This document shows positions 10,053 through 19,776 of a DNA stretch of 62,259 nt, one piece after another; the stretch's first letter is position 1, and every line of letters starts with the position of its first letter. Location of the stretch: contig JAQCJO010000005.1 of the NCBI GenBank assembly GCA_027592925.1, positions 1-62,259 on the forward strand. Direction: 5' to 3'. The notes below the pieces were generated by a model. It was not told the origin of the DNA, ran no database searches, and saw nothing but the letters and a program-made list of their open reading frames with translations. The position numbers were made by a program, and so were the translations under genes. This DNA is from Actinomycetota bacterium (GTDB taxonomy: Bacteria > Actinomycetota > Acidimicrobiia > Acidimicrobiales > Ilumatobacteraceae).

Positions 10053-10763
10053 TTGAGCGAAGTAGCAACCGAAGTACTTGCCGAAGTCGAGTTTTGGCAT
10101 TCGCGGCCGATCACACCAACTCGTCGACTCTCGTTGGGGCACATCATGTTGCCCGTTGATCCGACACCAGGCCTTGGTGGAATATTGCTCGGCGGAATTA
10201 TTGCTCAGTTTGTTGGTGATGTGCATGAAGACATGATTCCTGATGTGCATCGATTGATTAGTCAAGTGGAGCGCGGCGAGCGCATCGTGCAGCCACGATT
10301 GCGGCATCGTTATCAAGCCGATCGACACGGACTTGGACGCAGCGTGCACCGCTTGGTCAATGTTGAGAACGAAGTGCAGTTTCAGTTTTCGGAAACCGGT
10401 GCGCCGCTGCAGCATGTGCTTGGTGCTATATATGTTCTCGAACGACTCGACGAGCCAGTGCGCAAAAAGATCGCTCCCATATTGTTCAGGGCCATGACAT
10501 GGCGAGGGCCGCTTGGTCAGTTGTTCATTACGTATCTGACCGGCAACGAATCATCAACAATCTCAGCACTCACCGACCCAAGGGCATGGGCGCTCGAGAT
10601 TTTGGGTTTTCCTGCAGGCACGATCAAGCCTTCAAAGAAAGAAGTGCAAGCTCGTTTTCGCGACAGTTTGCGCGATGTGCACCCAGATTCTGGCGGCGAC
10701 GAAGGGTCTGCTGGCAGATTGATCATCGACTTGGGCGAAGCACGCAGAGTATTGCTTAGTTAA
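10053..10763 (+). CDS. Conserved hypothetical protein with C-terminal J-domain-like segment (HPD)
   Basis: TTG start directly after the previous stop; C-terminus KKEVQARFRDSLRDVHPDSGGDEGSAGRLIIDLGEARRVL. Confidence 0.7.
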   Translation: MSEVATEVLAEVEFWHSRPITPTRRLSLGHIMLPVDPTPGLGGILLGGIIAQFVGDVHEDMIPDVHRLISQVERGERIVQPRLRHRYQADRHGLGRSVHRLVNVENEVQFQFSETGAPLQHVLGAIYVLERLDEPVRKKIAPILFRAMTWRGPLGQLFITYLTGNESSTISALTDPRAWALEILGFPAGTIKPSKKEVQARFRDSLRDVHPDSGGDEGSAGRLIIDLGEARRVLLS

Positions 10764-11332
10764 TGAATGCTCGGGGTCTCGTACTTTTTCCTGGTGCGGG
10801 GAGCGATGCGCAACACAGTGCACTCGTCGCGATAGAACACGCAGTTGCGCCACTGCCGACATTGCGAGTCGATTTTATTTACCGACTGGCTGGCAAAAAG
10901 TTTCCAGACAAAGCTCCTGTGTTGATCGAATGTGTGAAATCGGCTGTACGCGAATTTGCCAAACAACTGCAGTGCAGTACCAATCAACTCGTGATCGGCG
11001 GGCGATCGATGGGTGGGCGCATGTGCACGATGGCGGCGAGCGACGAGGTCGATCCGCTCAACGTATTGGGCATCGCATGCATCGGGTATCCGTTGCATCC
11101 ACCAAAGAAACCCGACCAATTGCGAACCGCACATTTTGGCAACCTGCACACCCCACTGCTGTTTATCAGTGGCACTCGCGACGAGTTTGGCACTCCTGAA
11201 GAATTAGCGACAGCGTGGAAACTTTTGCCGAATCGGCCAACCGTGCAGATGATTGAAAAAGGTCTACACGAATTACGTGGTGCCGATGCGCAAATAGCAG
11301 ACTTTGTTGCCCAGTGGCTACAAAATTTGTAA
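10763..11332 (+). CDS. Alpha/beta-hydrolase family protein (KAT11/TEX30-like)
   Basis: TAATG overlap with upstream gene; LFPGAGSDAQH, nucleophile elbow GGRSMGGRM, LFISGTRDEFG, GLHEL. Confidence 0.75.
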   Translation: MNARGLVLFPGAGSDAQHSALVAIEHAVAPLPTLRVDFIYRLAGKKFPDKAPVLIECVKSAVREFAKQLQCSTNQLVIGGRSMGGRMCTMAASDEVDPLNVLGIACIGYPLHPPKKPDQLRTAHFGNLHTPLLFISGTRDEFGTPEELATAWKLLPNRPTVQMIEKGLHELRGADAQIADFVAQWLQNL

Positions 11333-12565
11333 TACGTTGTCTTCTGGATTGAGTTCTTCGAGCCTGCGGTGAGCGGTCTCTGGATATTTGACAAACACGA
11401 GCACAGATACCAGCACCGGACCCATTGCGAGGCCCATCATCACGGTGCCATAACTGATGTCGTTGTCGAGCAAGAGTCCTGCACCTATCAACCCAATACT
11501 GCCGCCGATCAGTGATGCAGTGGTGATGATCGCAGATGCGATATTGCGTTTGGCAGTAGGGAAGAGTTCGCTGCGAAATACGGCCATGGCCGGATAAGCA
11601 AGACCCAAACAGATGCCACCAAAAATTGCAGTGATCCACATCATGAAACCGCCAAAACCATATGAAGTGGCAATCAAAATTGCGCCAAGTGGGATGGTGA
11701 TGACGGACAATTTTTTGCGGCCTTGCCGGTCGGCAATACGCCCACCAACAATCAAACCAATGGATGCGGGAATGGCAGTGATCATCGTAAAAATAGCGAT
11801 ATGCGATGCTGAATAATCGCGCACGTCCTTGAGATATCGAATCTGAAACACCGATGCTGTGGCAATAAAGATGCTGGTCAACACGGCAACTGCTATTTGC
11901 AACCACAACCGATCGCGATGAATACGTGCGCCAACTGCGCTCGAATGGTGTGTAGACGTTTCATGATCCTCTTGGTCTTGCAACGCAAGAAAACGCTCTG
12001 TTTCGGGCAATGATCGCGTCAGCACGACGGCAACGATCAGCCAAGCCAAGCCAACTATGTAGACATAGCGCCACGATGTATCCGAGATGCCAGCGAGGGG
12101 TAGTGCCCCAACTGCTGAGCCAGCACCAACGCCACTGCCAACGGCGAGCACGCTGAGCGCCCACGCGCGTGTGTTCGTGCCCATTTCTTCGGTAGCAAAC
12201 ACCACAATAAAAATGCTGAGCGAAATGCCCAGTGGACGGCTGATTGTTTGCGTTGCTACTAAAAAACCGAACGAGGGAGAGAGTGCGCCAAGCGAAGCGA
12301 CTATCGGCGCAAGCCAACACATTGTCACGATCATTTTGCGTCGACCAAAGCGGTCGGCAGAAAACGCAAACGGTAATGCGATCACTACACCCCAGCGCAC
12401 GATGGCCGCTGCAAAACCCTGACCACGTTCGCTCACATCAAACTCTGCTGCAGCGTATGTAGCAGTCTGAGTAAAAACAGTGTTGACGAACGAAGCTGGC
12501 AAGCACGCAAGCCAGAGCAGCCACAGCACATTTCGTTGGCGCAAAGTGAGTGGCTCGGACGCCAT
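11318..12565 (-). CDS. Major facilitator superfamily transporter
   Basis: Multiple TM segments; FSADRFGRRKMIV, GGRIADRQGRKKLSV MFS loops; start ATG 12565 (MASEPLTLRQRNVLWLLW) preferred. Confidence 0.85.
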   Translation of the reverse strand: MASEPLTLRQRNVLWLLWLACLPASFVNTVFTQTATYAAAEFDVSERGQGFAAAIVRWGVVIALPFAFSADRFGRRKMIVTMCWLAPIVASLGALSPSFGFLVATQTISRPLGISLSIFIVVFATEEMGTNTRAWALSVLAVGSGVGAGSAVGALPLAGISDTSWRYVYIVGLAWLIVAVVLTRSLPETERFLALQDQEDHETSTHHSSAVGARIHRDRLWLQIAVAVLTSIFIATASVFQIRYLKDVRDYSASHIAIFTMITAIPASIGLIVGGRIADRQGRKKLSVITIPLGAILIATSYGFGGFMMWITAIFGGICLGLAYPAMAVFRSELFPTAKRNIASAIITTASLIGGSIGLIGAGLLLDNDISYGTVMMGLAMGPVLVSVLVFVKYPETAHRRLEELNPEDNVLQIL

Positions 12566-12639
12566 GAAACCGCGCAATACAGGTATTTTGCGAGTTATTG
12601 AGTCTTGAAGGGCCACCGCGCGAGCATACTGAATATGCC

Positions 12640-13896
12640 ATGCAAATCGTTGTCCGCCGCTCTTCACTGCTGAGTGGCGAGGTGCTGGTGCCCGGTGCAA
12701 AAAACTCGGTACTCAAACTCATGGCTGCCACGTTGCTAGCCGAGGGCGAGTATCGCCTCACCAACGTGCCAGACATAGCCGACGTTGCCACAATGTGCGA
12801 ATTATTGACTGCACTTGGCATGTCGACGCAACGGGTGAGTGCCCACGAACTTGCACTAGTCAACTCAGGCGGCATTACCCCAATCGCACCGTTCGAATTG
12901 GTCGATCGCATTCGCGCATCGCTCAACTTGCTTGGTCCATTACTCGGCAAATATGGGCACGTTGATATCGCAATGCCAGGTGGTGATGACTTTGGGTCTC
13001 GCCCGATTGATCTTCATGTTGCAGGCCTCGAAGCAATGGGTGCAGTGTTTGACCTCAATCGTGATGGTGTGAAAGCCACGGCGACACATTTGCATGGTGC
13101 AGAGATCACTCTCACATTTCAAAGTGTTGGCGCAACAGAAAATATTTTGATGGCCGCCGTGCTCGCCGATGGTGTGACAGTGATTGATAATGCAGCGCGT
13201 GAGCCAGAGATTGGCGACCTGTGCAACATGCTCAACAAGATGGGTGCAAATATTGCGGGTGTTGGCACCGCCAAGCTGACAATTACTGGCGTAACTCCAT
13301 CAACATTGCATGCGGTGACTCACGAAGTTGTTAATGACCGAGTCCAAGCCGCAACGTATATTGCTGCAGTTGCCGTAACCGGCGGAGATGTGTTTGTGCG
13401 CGGAGCACGCGCCGAGCACATGGAGATGTTGCTCAATCGATATGCCGAAATGGGCGTCAGCATCACGCCTCAAGCTGATGGACTGCGTGTTGTTGCATCT
13501 GATCGGCTGCGAGCAATTGATTTTTCAACGCTGCCATACCCCGGCATTGCTACCGACTACAAGCCGCTGCTTGTTGGCATGCTCAGTGTTGCCGGTGGCA
13601 CGGGGATAGCAACCGAAAATTTGTATCCGGGTCGGTTTCGCTATGTCGATGAGTTGCAAAAACTCGGCGCAGACATCCGTATCGACGGGCATCACGCAGT
13701 AATCCGTGGTGTCGAACAGTTAGTGGGTGCCACAGTTAACGCGCCCGACATTCGTGCAGGAGCAGCACTAGTGGTGGCTGGCCTGGTGGCGAGTGGCGAA
13801 ACCGTGATTAACGACATTCATCACATTGATCGTGGTTATGACGACCTGGTTGGCAAATTGGCTGCTCTTGGAGCCCTTGTTACTCGACGTTCGTAG
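12640..13896 (+). CDS. murA: UDP-N-acetylglucosamine 1-carboxyvinyltransferase, Cys-to-Asp variant
   Basis: MQIVVRRSSLLSGEVLVPGAKNSVLKLMAATLLAEG; MPGGDDFGSRPIDLHVAGLEAMGA (Asp at catalytic Cys position); GIATDYKPL. Confidence 0.9.
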   Translation: MQIVVRRSSLLSGEVLVPGAKNSVLKLMAATLLAEGEYRLTNVPDIADVATMCELLTALGMSTQRVSAHELALVNSGGITPIAPFELVDRIRASLNLLGPLLGKYGHVDIAMPGGDDFGSRPIDLHVAGLEAMGAVFDLNRDGVKATATHLHGAEITLTFQSVGATENILMAAVLADGVTVIDNAAREPEIGDLCNMLNKMGANIAGVGTAKLTITGVTPSTLHAVTHEVVNDRVQAATYIAAVAVTGGDVFVRGARAEHMEMLLNRYAEMGVSITPQADGLRVVASDRLRAIDFSTLPYPGIATDYKPLLVGMLSVAGGTGIATENLYPGRFRYVDELQKLGADIRIDGHHAVIRGVEQLVGATVNAPDIRAGAALVVAGLVASGETVINDIHHIDRGYDDLVGKLAALGALVTRRS

Positions 13897-14083
13897 GGGT
13901 CGATTCACTCTGGCTATTGCGCTCGAGCATCTGACGATCGGCTCGGCGTGTTGCTTGCCACAGCACCAAGACAATGACGGCAATCGGCCCTGCAACCAGC
14001 AAGATTTCGTCCCAACCACCCTGATGAGCAAGCACCCCCGTATCGTAGAGGCGAGCAAACAAATCGGAGAACTTCAGTGACAA
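13880..14083 (-). CDS. Small membrane protein, unknown function
   Basis: 67 aa; one TM EILLVAGPIAVIVLVLWQAT plus basic tail; convergent with murA. Confidence 0.5.
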   Translation of the reverse strand: MSLKFSDLFARLYDTGVLAHQGGWDEILLVAGPIAVIVLVLWQATRRADRQMLERNSQSESTPTNVE

Positions 14084-14307
14084 TGCGAACGCAGGTAGAG
14101 GAAACCATCGAGGTCATTCGGCCCGCGCTTCAGGCGGACGGCGGCGACATCGTGTTGCAAGAAGTTGATGAAGTAACGGGAATCGTGAAGGTAACTCTGG
14201 TCGGCGCCTGCGGCACATGCCCGGCATCGGACCAAACTCTGAAAGCCGGCATCGAGCGAATTATGCGTGACCGTGTTGACGGCGTCACCGAGGTCGTGGC
14301 GGTATAA
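14077..14307 (+). CDS. NifU-like C-terminal domain Fe-S scaffold protein
   Basis: EVIRPALQADGGDIVLQEVDEVTGIVKVTLVGACGTCPASDQTLKAGIER with CxxC; start GTG 14077 or ATG 14083. Confidence 0.88.
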   Translation: MTMRTQVEETIEVIRPALQADGGDIVLQEVDEVTGIVKVTLVGACGTCPASDQTLKAGIERIMRDRVDGVTEVVAV

Positions 14308-14310
14308 CAC

Positions 14311-15273
14311 GTGGCAGCCCGCGTCACCGATCCAACTGATCTGTTTGCGAGTGCGGTCAATGGTGATCGTGGTTCGCTTGCACGTTTATTGTCGTTGATT
14401 GAGCGCGGCGGCGATGACGCGCGCACAATTGGTCGACTCACGTATCCAAAAAGTGGCAATGCATACACCGTTGGCATTACTGGTGCGCCGGGTGCTGGCA
14501 AGAGCACGCTCACGAGCGCAGTGATCGGTAACTTGCGCGCTTCTGATGTGCAAGTTGCGGTGCTCGCAATCGACCCGTCTTCACCATTTACGGGCGGCGC
14601 AATTCTTGGCGACAGAGTGCGTATGCAAGACCATGCAACCGACACTGGTGTATTTATTCGCAGCATGGCAACACGCGGACATCTTGGTGGTTTGTCGCTT
14701 GCAACAACCGAAGCAATTCGTTTGTTGGATGCAGTTGGATGCCCGTGGATTTTGGTTGAGACAGTTGGCGTTGGGCAAGTAGAAGTCGAGATTGCCGGCA
14801 AAGCCGACACCACAATTGTTGTTGTCAATCCAGGTTGGGGTGACGCGGTGCAAGCCAACAAGGCGGGCCTCATGGAGATCGCCGACATTTTTGTGATCAA
14901 CAAAGCTGATCGCAAAGGCGCAGACGAAACGCGACGTGACCTCGAGCAGATGCTTGATCTTTCTGACCTTGCGCATGACGCATGGCGACCACCAATTTTG
15001 CAAACGACTGCAACTTCGGGTGAAGGCGTAGAAGAACTGTGGAATACGGTTGCTCAACATCGCGAGCAAAGCATGGCTACTGGTTTGTTACAGCGTCGTA
15101 GGTCATTTCGCTTGCGCGAAGAATTGCGCGAGATTGTGGAGCGCAGGCTTGAAAACCGAGCCCGCGAAATCTGCTCGGGTAGCGAGTGGGATGCACTGCA
15201 AAACAAAGTTCTCGAGAACCAACTCGACCCATGGACTGCAGCCGATGACATGCTGAAAGGCATTAAGGCCTAA
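14311..15273 (+). CDS. meaB: Methylmalonyl-CoA mutase-associated GTPase MeaB
   Basis: GITGAPGAGKSTLTSAVIGNLR, VLAIDPSSPFTGGAILGDRVRM, FVINKADRKGAD, ILVETVGVGQVEVEIA. Confidence 0.94.
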   Translation: MAARVTDPTDLFASAVNGDRGSLARLLSLIERGGDDARTIGRLTYPKSGNAYTVGITGAPGAGKSTLTSAVIGNLRASDVQVAVLAIDPSSPFTGGAILGDRVRMQDHATDTGVFIRSMATRGHLGGLSLATTEAIRLLDAVGCPWILVETVGVGQVEVEIAGKADTTIVVVNPGWGDAVQANKAGLMEIADIFVINKADRKGADETRRDLEQMLDLSDLAHDAWRPPILQTTATSGEGVEELWNTVAQHREQSMATGLLQRRRSFRLREELREIVERRLENRAREICSGSEWDALQNKVLENQLDPWTAADDMLKGIKA

Positions 15274-15279
15274 GAGTCA

Positions 15280-15975
15280 ATGAAGTTTCGTCTTGAACCA
15301 GAAGTTCGTCCTGTTGTTACATCGGCTTTGGCATTAAGTGGGGCAGTAGGCGTATTTGCACTTGCGTTTGGTGTGCTTGCAGTTGGAGCAGGAGCAAATG
15401 TGTGGCAAGCATGTGCATTGAGCTTCTTTACATTTACTGGCGCATCACAAATGTCGGCGATGACCGTGATCGGCACTGGTGGTTCGGTTGGCGGCGCACT
15501 CGGTGGAGCGTTGTTGCTTGCAGGTCGCAACGGTGTGTATGGACTTGCGCTCTCACCATATTTCAATGAATCACTAGGCAAGCGTTTGCTTGCCGCACAC
15601 TTTGTCATCGACGAGACAACAGCAATGATGACAGCGCAGACGAATCCACGTTTACAAAAGATCGCTTTTTGGACAACAGCGATTGCGCTTTTTTCATTGT
15701 GGAACCTGGGCACACTGCTTGGAGCAGTGTTGGGGAGTGCGATTGACCCACATACGTTTGGACTTGATGTTGGTTTCACCGCTGCATACGTAGCGATGTT
15801 GTTTCCACACCTCAAAACAGTCAACGGTCGTTTCGCTGCAGCCGGTGGTGCACTGATTAGCGTCGTGCTTGCACCATTTGTGCCAATCGGTTTGCCGATT
15901 TTGGCTTCCGGACTCGCAATCTTTGTTGGCTTACGACCTACAGATTCATCTGCAACAGCCGAGGCAGTGCAGTGA
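15280..15975 (+). CDS. AzlC family branched-chain amino acid exporter subunit
   Basis: Hydrophobic; FTGASQMSAM, LLAGRNGVYGLALSP typical of AzlC; followed by an AzlD-like ORF. Confidence 0.82.
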   Translation: MKFRLEPEVRPVVTSALALSGAVGVFALAFGVLAVGAGANVWQACALSFFTFTGASQMSAMTVIGTGGSVGGALGGALLLAGRNGVYGLALSPYFNESLGKRLLAAHFVIDETTAMMTAQTNPRLQKIAFWTTAIALFSLWNLGTLLGAVLGSAIDPHTFGLDVGFTAAYVAMLFPHLKTVNGRFAAAGGALISVVLAPFVPIGLPILASGLAIFVGLRPTDSSATAEAVQ

Positions 15976-16277
15976 ACATGTCGTGGGCGCTTGTGATCTG
16001 GCTTTCGGCTGGTGCATACGTATTCAAAATGCTTGGTTTTGTCGTTGTTGGTTCGCGCAAACTTCCCGATGTGTTGTCGCGCTGTCTCATGTTGATACCG
16101 GCCGCACTGCTAGCCGCACTTGTATTCAACTCTTCATTTACTAGTGGTCAATCATATGCGATCGATGAGCGAGCCATTGGTCTAGGCGTGGCGATCATTG
16201 CGGCATGGCGCAAACTGCCACTGATTGTCGTCGTGATTCTTGGCGCCGCTACTACTGCGTTTCTCCGCGCCCTCTAA
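15972..16277 (+). CDS. AzlD family branched-chain amino acid transport protein
   Basis: 101 aa, 3-4 TM; GTGA overlap with AzlC-like gene; MLIPAALLAALVF. Confidence 0.8.
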   Translation: MNMSWALVIWLSAGAYVFKMLGFVVVGSRKLPDVLSRCLMLIPAALLAALVFNSSFTSGQSYAIDERAIGLGVAIIAAWRKLPLIVVVILGAATTAFLRAL

Positions 16278-16290
16278 TTGGGGCGTCTGC

Positions 16291-16740
16291 TTAGTCGGCG
16301 ACTTCGACGAGTTGCTTCAACTTCTTTAGGTTGCGCTTCCAGATGCCGCGCATCACGAGCTTGCCGCCAACGAAAGAACCTATCGATCCACCGAGCCACC
16401 ACGGGAAGATCAGTTCTTCGGCCCACGTGAATTTCGTGCGAGTGCCGTTATCGATTGGATCAAGAGTGAACTTGCCCGTGCCGGTCACAATGCCTACGTG
16501 GCGCACTCCCATGACGCGCTCAGGAACCCACTCGGTGATTTCCATGCGATCGACAAGTTTGATTGGCCCAACTTTGGTGTCGCAAAAAAATGAGGTGCCA
16601 ACGTCGCGGGTTTGCTCACCGATAAATCGGATTGCGACGGCATCGGCCATCCAGTCAATGTGGCGCTCGACTGGCTCAACAACTTCCCACACTCGCTGCG
16701 GTGTGGCTTGTAGATCAATGCTGACGCGAATTTTTCCCAT
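16291..16740 (-). CDS. SRPBCC family protein (polyketide cyclase/dehydrase-like)
   Basis: MGKIRVSIDLQATPQRVWEVVEPVERHIDWMADAVAIRF...TKFTWAEELIFPWWLGG. Confidence 0.82.
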   Translation of the reverse strand: MGKIRVSIDLQATPQRVWEVVEPVERHIDWMADAVAIRFIGEQTRDVGTSFFCDTKVGPIKLVDRMEITEWVPERVMGVRHVGIVTGTGKFTLDPIDNGTRTKFTWAEELIFPWWLGGSIGSFVGGKLVMRGIWKRNLKKLKQLVEVAD

Positions 16741-16752
16741 AACAAAAAGGTA

Positions 16753-17511
16753 CTAGGAACTTGACGTTGGCGCGATGCCGTAGACGGTGATTTGTCGCAC
16801 ACTGCTTTCGCTAAACACATCATGTGCGTATGACGACCAGCGTTGCTCAACAACCAAGCCAGCCTCATGTGCCATAAAGTCAACTTGGGCAACCGTTGCG
16901 TAACGCACGGAATATGGGCGAGAGATGTTGGGTGCATCCCTAGAAACTTGAGTGAATACGCCACTGATGACTTGTGCATCGCGGTCGACTTTCCACCTGC
17001 TCAAAATCTCGCCAGTTGAGGTGCTTCGGTGTGTCGCATCATCCAACTGATCGGAGAGTGTTTCATCAGGCACGAAACAGTCGACGATGATGTGGCCGCC
17101 CGGTGTCAGATATCGCGCGGATCGTTGCAAGCATTCGTGTTGCTCGTGTTCGGTGAGCAAATTGAAGAGCGTGTTGTAGGCAATGAGCACCACACCAAAT
17201 GGGCCAAGTGGCATGTCGCGCACCATATGCCCGAGGTGCGCATCAACCAGTGCGCCATCGGGTTTTGCACGCAACTCGTCAAGCATTGCTTGTGACGAGT
17301 CGATGCCAACAACACGCACGCCGTGTGTTGCTCCTGCCTGAGCGATAGGTATTGCGAGTCGGCCTGTGCCAACACCAAGTTCGAGTACCGCACTGCTTTC
17401 AGCAAGCTGCAACACAAACTCAACGACGTCGGTGATGTTGTCGAGGTCGTGATACCAGTCGTCATAGATGTCGGCAAATACGTCGCCGTACTGGTTGTGT
17501 GAATACTCCAC
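16753..17511 (-). CDS. Class I SAM-dependent methyltransferase
   Basis: GTG start; YGDVFADIYDDWYHDL, VLELGVGTGRLAIPIAQ (motif I); longer upstream ORF rejected (overlaps divergent gene). Confidence 0.85.
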   Translation of the reverse strand: MEYSHNQYGDVFADIYDDWYHDLDNITDVVEFVLQLAESSAVLELGVGTGRLAIPIAQAGATHGVRVVGIDSSQAMLDELRAKPDGALVDAHLGHMVRDMPLGPFGVVLIAYNTLFNLLTEHEQHECLQRSARYLTPGGHIIVDCFVPDETLSDQLDDATHRSTSTGEILSRWKVDRDAQVISGVFTQVSRDAPNISRPYSVRYATVAQVDFMAHEAGLVVEQRWSSYAHDVFSESSVRQITVYGIAPTSSS

Positions 17512-17561
17512 AACTCTATTCCACCACCTACAGCCAATAAACCAGTAGTACCCTTGAGCGG

Positions 17562-18695
17562 ATGGTGACGTATCTTGACCACGCGGCTTCAACGCCCATG
17601 CGCCATGAGGCAATCGAGGCCATGACACCTTTTCTTGACAACCTGTATGCCAACCCGTCTGGGTCGCACCGGTTTGCTCGGGTTGCGCGCAAAGCACTCG
17701 ATGAAGCCCGCGATGTGGTGGCCGAAGCGCTGGGGTGCAATGCCGGCGAAGTGATTTTTACAAGCGGAGGCACCGAAGGTGACAACTCGGCAGTGTTGGG
17801 CACCGTGCGCAAGTTGGGTGGCGTTGCAGTGTGTACTGCAACTGAGCATCATGCCGTGTTGCATTGTGTCGAGCACGTAGATGGCGTAGTGGTGCGAGTC
17901 AACAATGTTGGTTCTGTTGACCTTGATGATTTGGCACGTGTGTTGCAAGAAGCAACACCAGAAAAGCCAATCACCGTGGTGTCAGTGATGGCAGTAAATA
18001 ATGAAGTGGGCACAATCACTCCTATGCGCGACGTTGCTCGTATCGTGCGCAAACATGCACCGAACGCATTGCTTCACACCGACGCCGTGCAAGCAGCATG
18101 CTGGATTGACTTGCGCGAGATCACTCCGCTCGTCGACGCACTCTCGTTGTCGGCACACAAATTTGGTGGACCAAAAGGTGTCGGCATCATGGTGTTGAAA
18201 GCCGGCAAACAACTTGAACCAATGATCTTTGGCGGTGGGCAAGAGCGCGATAGGCGCAGCGGCACACACAATGTTGCTGGCATTATCGGTGCAGCAACCG
18301 CATTGCATTTCACCGACATCACACGCGCTGACGAAATAGAGCGAGTCACCAAGATGCGCGACCGCCTTGTAGACGACATCGTTGCCGCATTGCCAGGCGT
18401 GCTCGAGACCGTGCCGCGCGAACACCGCGTGCCGGGCGTTGCTCACCTCTGTATTAAAGGTATTGAGAGCGAAGCACTGTTGTTTTTGCTTGACCAAGCC
18501 GACGTATGCGCATCGGCTGCTTCGGCTTGCGCAAGCGGCGCAATGGAACCCTCTCATGTGCTCGCAGCGATGGGCCTTTCGCGCGAGTGGACAAATGGTG
18601 CTCTGAGGCTCAGCCTCGGCCACACCACCACTGACGCCGATATTGACTGTGCTGTGCACACCATTGTTGGCGCTGTTGCGCAATTGCGTCGTTAG
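17562..18695 (+). CDS. Cysteine desulfurase (NifS/IscS family)
   Basis: YLDHAASTPMRHEAIEAM, FTSGGTEGDNSAV, HTDAVQAACW, LSLSAHKFGGPKGVGIM, RSGTHNVAGI. Confidence 0.93.
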   Translation: MVTYLDHAASTPMRHEAIEAMTPFLDNLYANPSGSHRFARVARKALDEARDVVAEALGCNAGEVIFTSGGTEGDNSAVLGTVRKLGGVAVCTATEHHAVLHCVEHVDGVVVRVNNVGSVDLDDLARVLQEATPEKPITVVSVMAVNNEVGTITPMRDVARIVRKHAPNALLHTDAVQAACWIDLREITPLVDALSLSAHKFGGPKGVGIMVLKAGKQLEPMIFGGGQERDRRSGTHNVAGIIGAATALHFTDITRADEIERVTKMRDRLVDDIVAALPGVLETVPREHRVPGVAHLCIKGIESEALLFLLDQADVCASAASACASGAMEPSHVLAAMGLSREWTNGALRLSLGHTTTDADIDCAVHTIVGAVAQLRR

Positions 18696-18705
18696 CCTTT
18701 ACAGC

Positions 18706-19776
18706 ATGAAAGTGCTCGTGGCCATGTCTGGAGGCGTCGATTCGTCGGTCGCTGCAGCCGAACTCAAAGATGCTGGTCATGAAGTAGTTGGAGTGACCAT
18801 GCGCTTGTGGGGTGGCGAGAGCGACACCGGTTGCTGCTCGGTTTCCGATGTGGACGATGCGCGCCGTGTTGCGCAACAACTTGGTATCGATCACTTGGTG
18901 TTCAACTTTTCGGATGATTTCAATAAGCACGTTGTAGACCCATACGTGAAGGCTCACGTAGATGGCTTTACGCCTAACCCATGCATCGAGTGCAACCGTC
19001 ACCTCAAGTTTGATCGACTGAGCGAGCGAGCACGCCTGCTTGGTTTTGATGCTGTTGCAACTGGTCACCATGCACGTATCGAAAAAGATGATGAGGGCAC
19101 TATGCGACTTGCTCGCGGTGCCGATGATGCCAAAGATCAGAGTTATGTAGTGCACATGCTCGATCAAAAAGAGTTGGCCTTCACCATGTTTCCTGTCGGT
19201 CATTTAACCAAAGCGCAAGTGCGCGACAGGGCAGTCGAGTTGGGTTTGCGCACCGCAACAAAACCAGACAGCCAAGACGTGTGCTTTATTAGCAAGACCG
19301 GTGGACGTGAAACATTCTTGGGCAACCGAATTCCGTTTCGTCCTGCACAAGTAGTGAACGAAGATGGCTCGGAAGCGGGCAGAGTCGAAGCACTTGAGCT
19401 CGTAACGATTGGTCAGCGCAAAGGCCTTGGCTTGCCAGGCGGCGGGCCAAAGCAATACGTTGTTGATGTTGATACGCCGAATGCACGCATCACGGTGGGT
19501 GACGAGTCAAAGTTGTTTTGTTCGTCGGTCGTTGTCAACAACATCGTGTGGTCTGATGCGCAAGATGTGCAACGATTGAGCATTAATGCCGACGTGCTGG
19601 TGCAGTCGAGTGCTCATGGCGCGGCAATCCCTGCAACCGCTGAAGTATTGGGAGATTCGGAGATTCGCCTTATGTGGCGCGAACCTCAGCGCCGTATTGC
19701 GCCAGGCCAAAGTGTTGTGTTGTACGAAGTAACAAACAGCTTTGTTCTTGCCGGTGGGATCGCTTGCGCAAACTAA
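18706..19776 (+). CDS. mnmA: tRNA-specific 2-thiouridylase MnmA
   Basis: MKVLVAMSGGVDSSVAAAEL, TPNPCIECNRHLKF, ATGHHARI, KDQSYVVHML, SQDVCFI. Confidence 0.95.
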   Translation: MKVLVAMSGGVDSSVAAAELKDAGHEVVGVTMRLWGGESDTGCCSVSDVDDARRVAQQLGIDHLVFNFSDDFNKHVVDPYVKAHVDGFTPNPCIECNRHLKFDRLSERARLLGFDAVATGHHARIEKDDEGTMRLARGADDAKDQSYVVHMLDQKELAFTMFPVGHLTKAQVRDRAVELGLRTATKPDSQDVCFISKTGGRETFLGNRIPFRPAQVVNEDGSEAGRVEALELVTIGQRKGLGLPGGGPKQYVVDVDTPNARITVGDESKLFCSSVVVNNIVWSDAQDVQRLSINADVLVQSSAHGAAIPATAEVLGDSEIRLMWREPQRRIAPGQSVVLYEVTNSFVLAGGIACAN

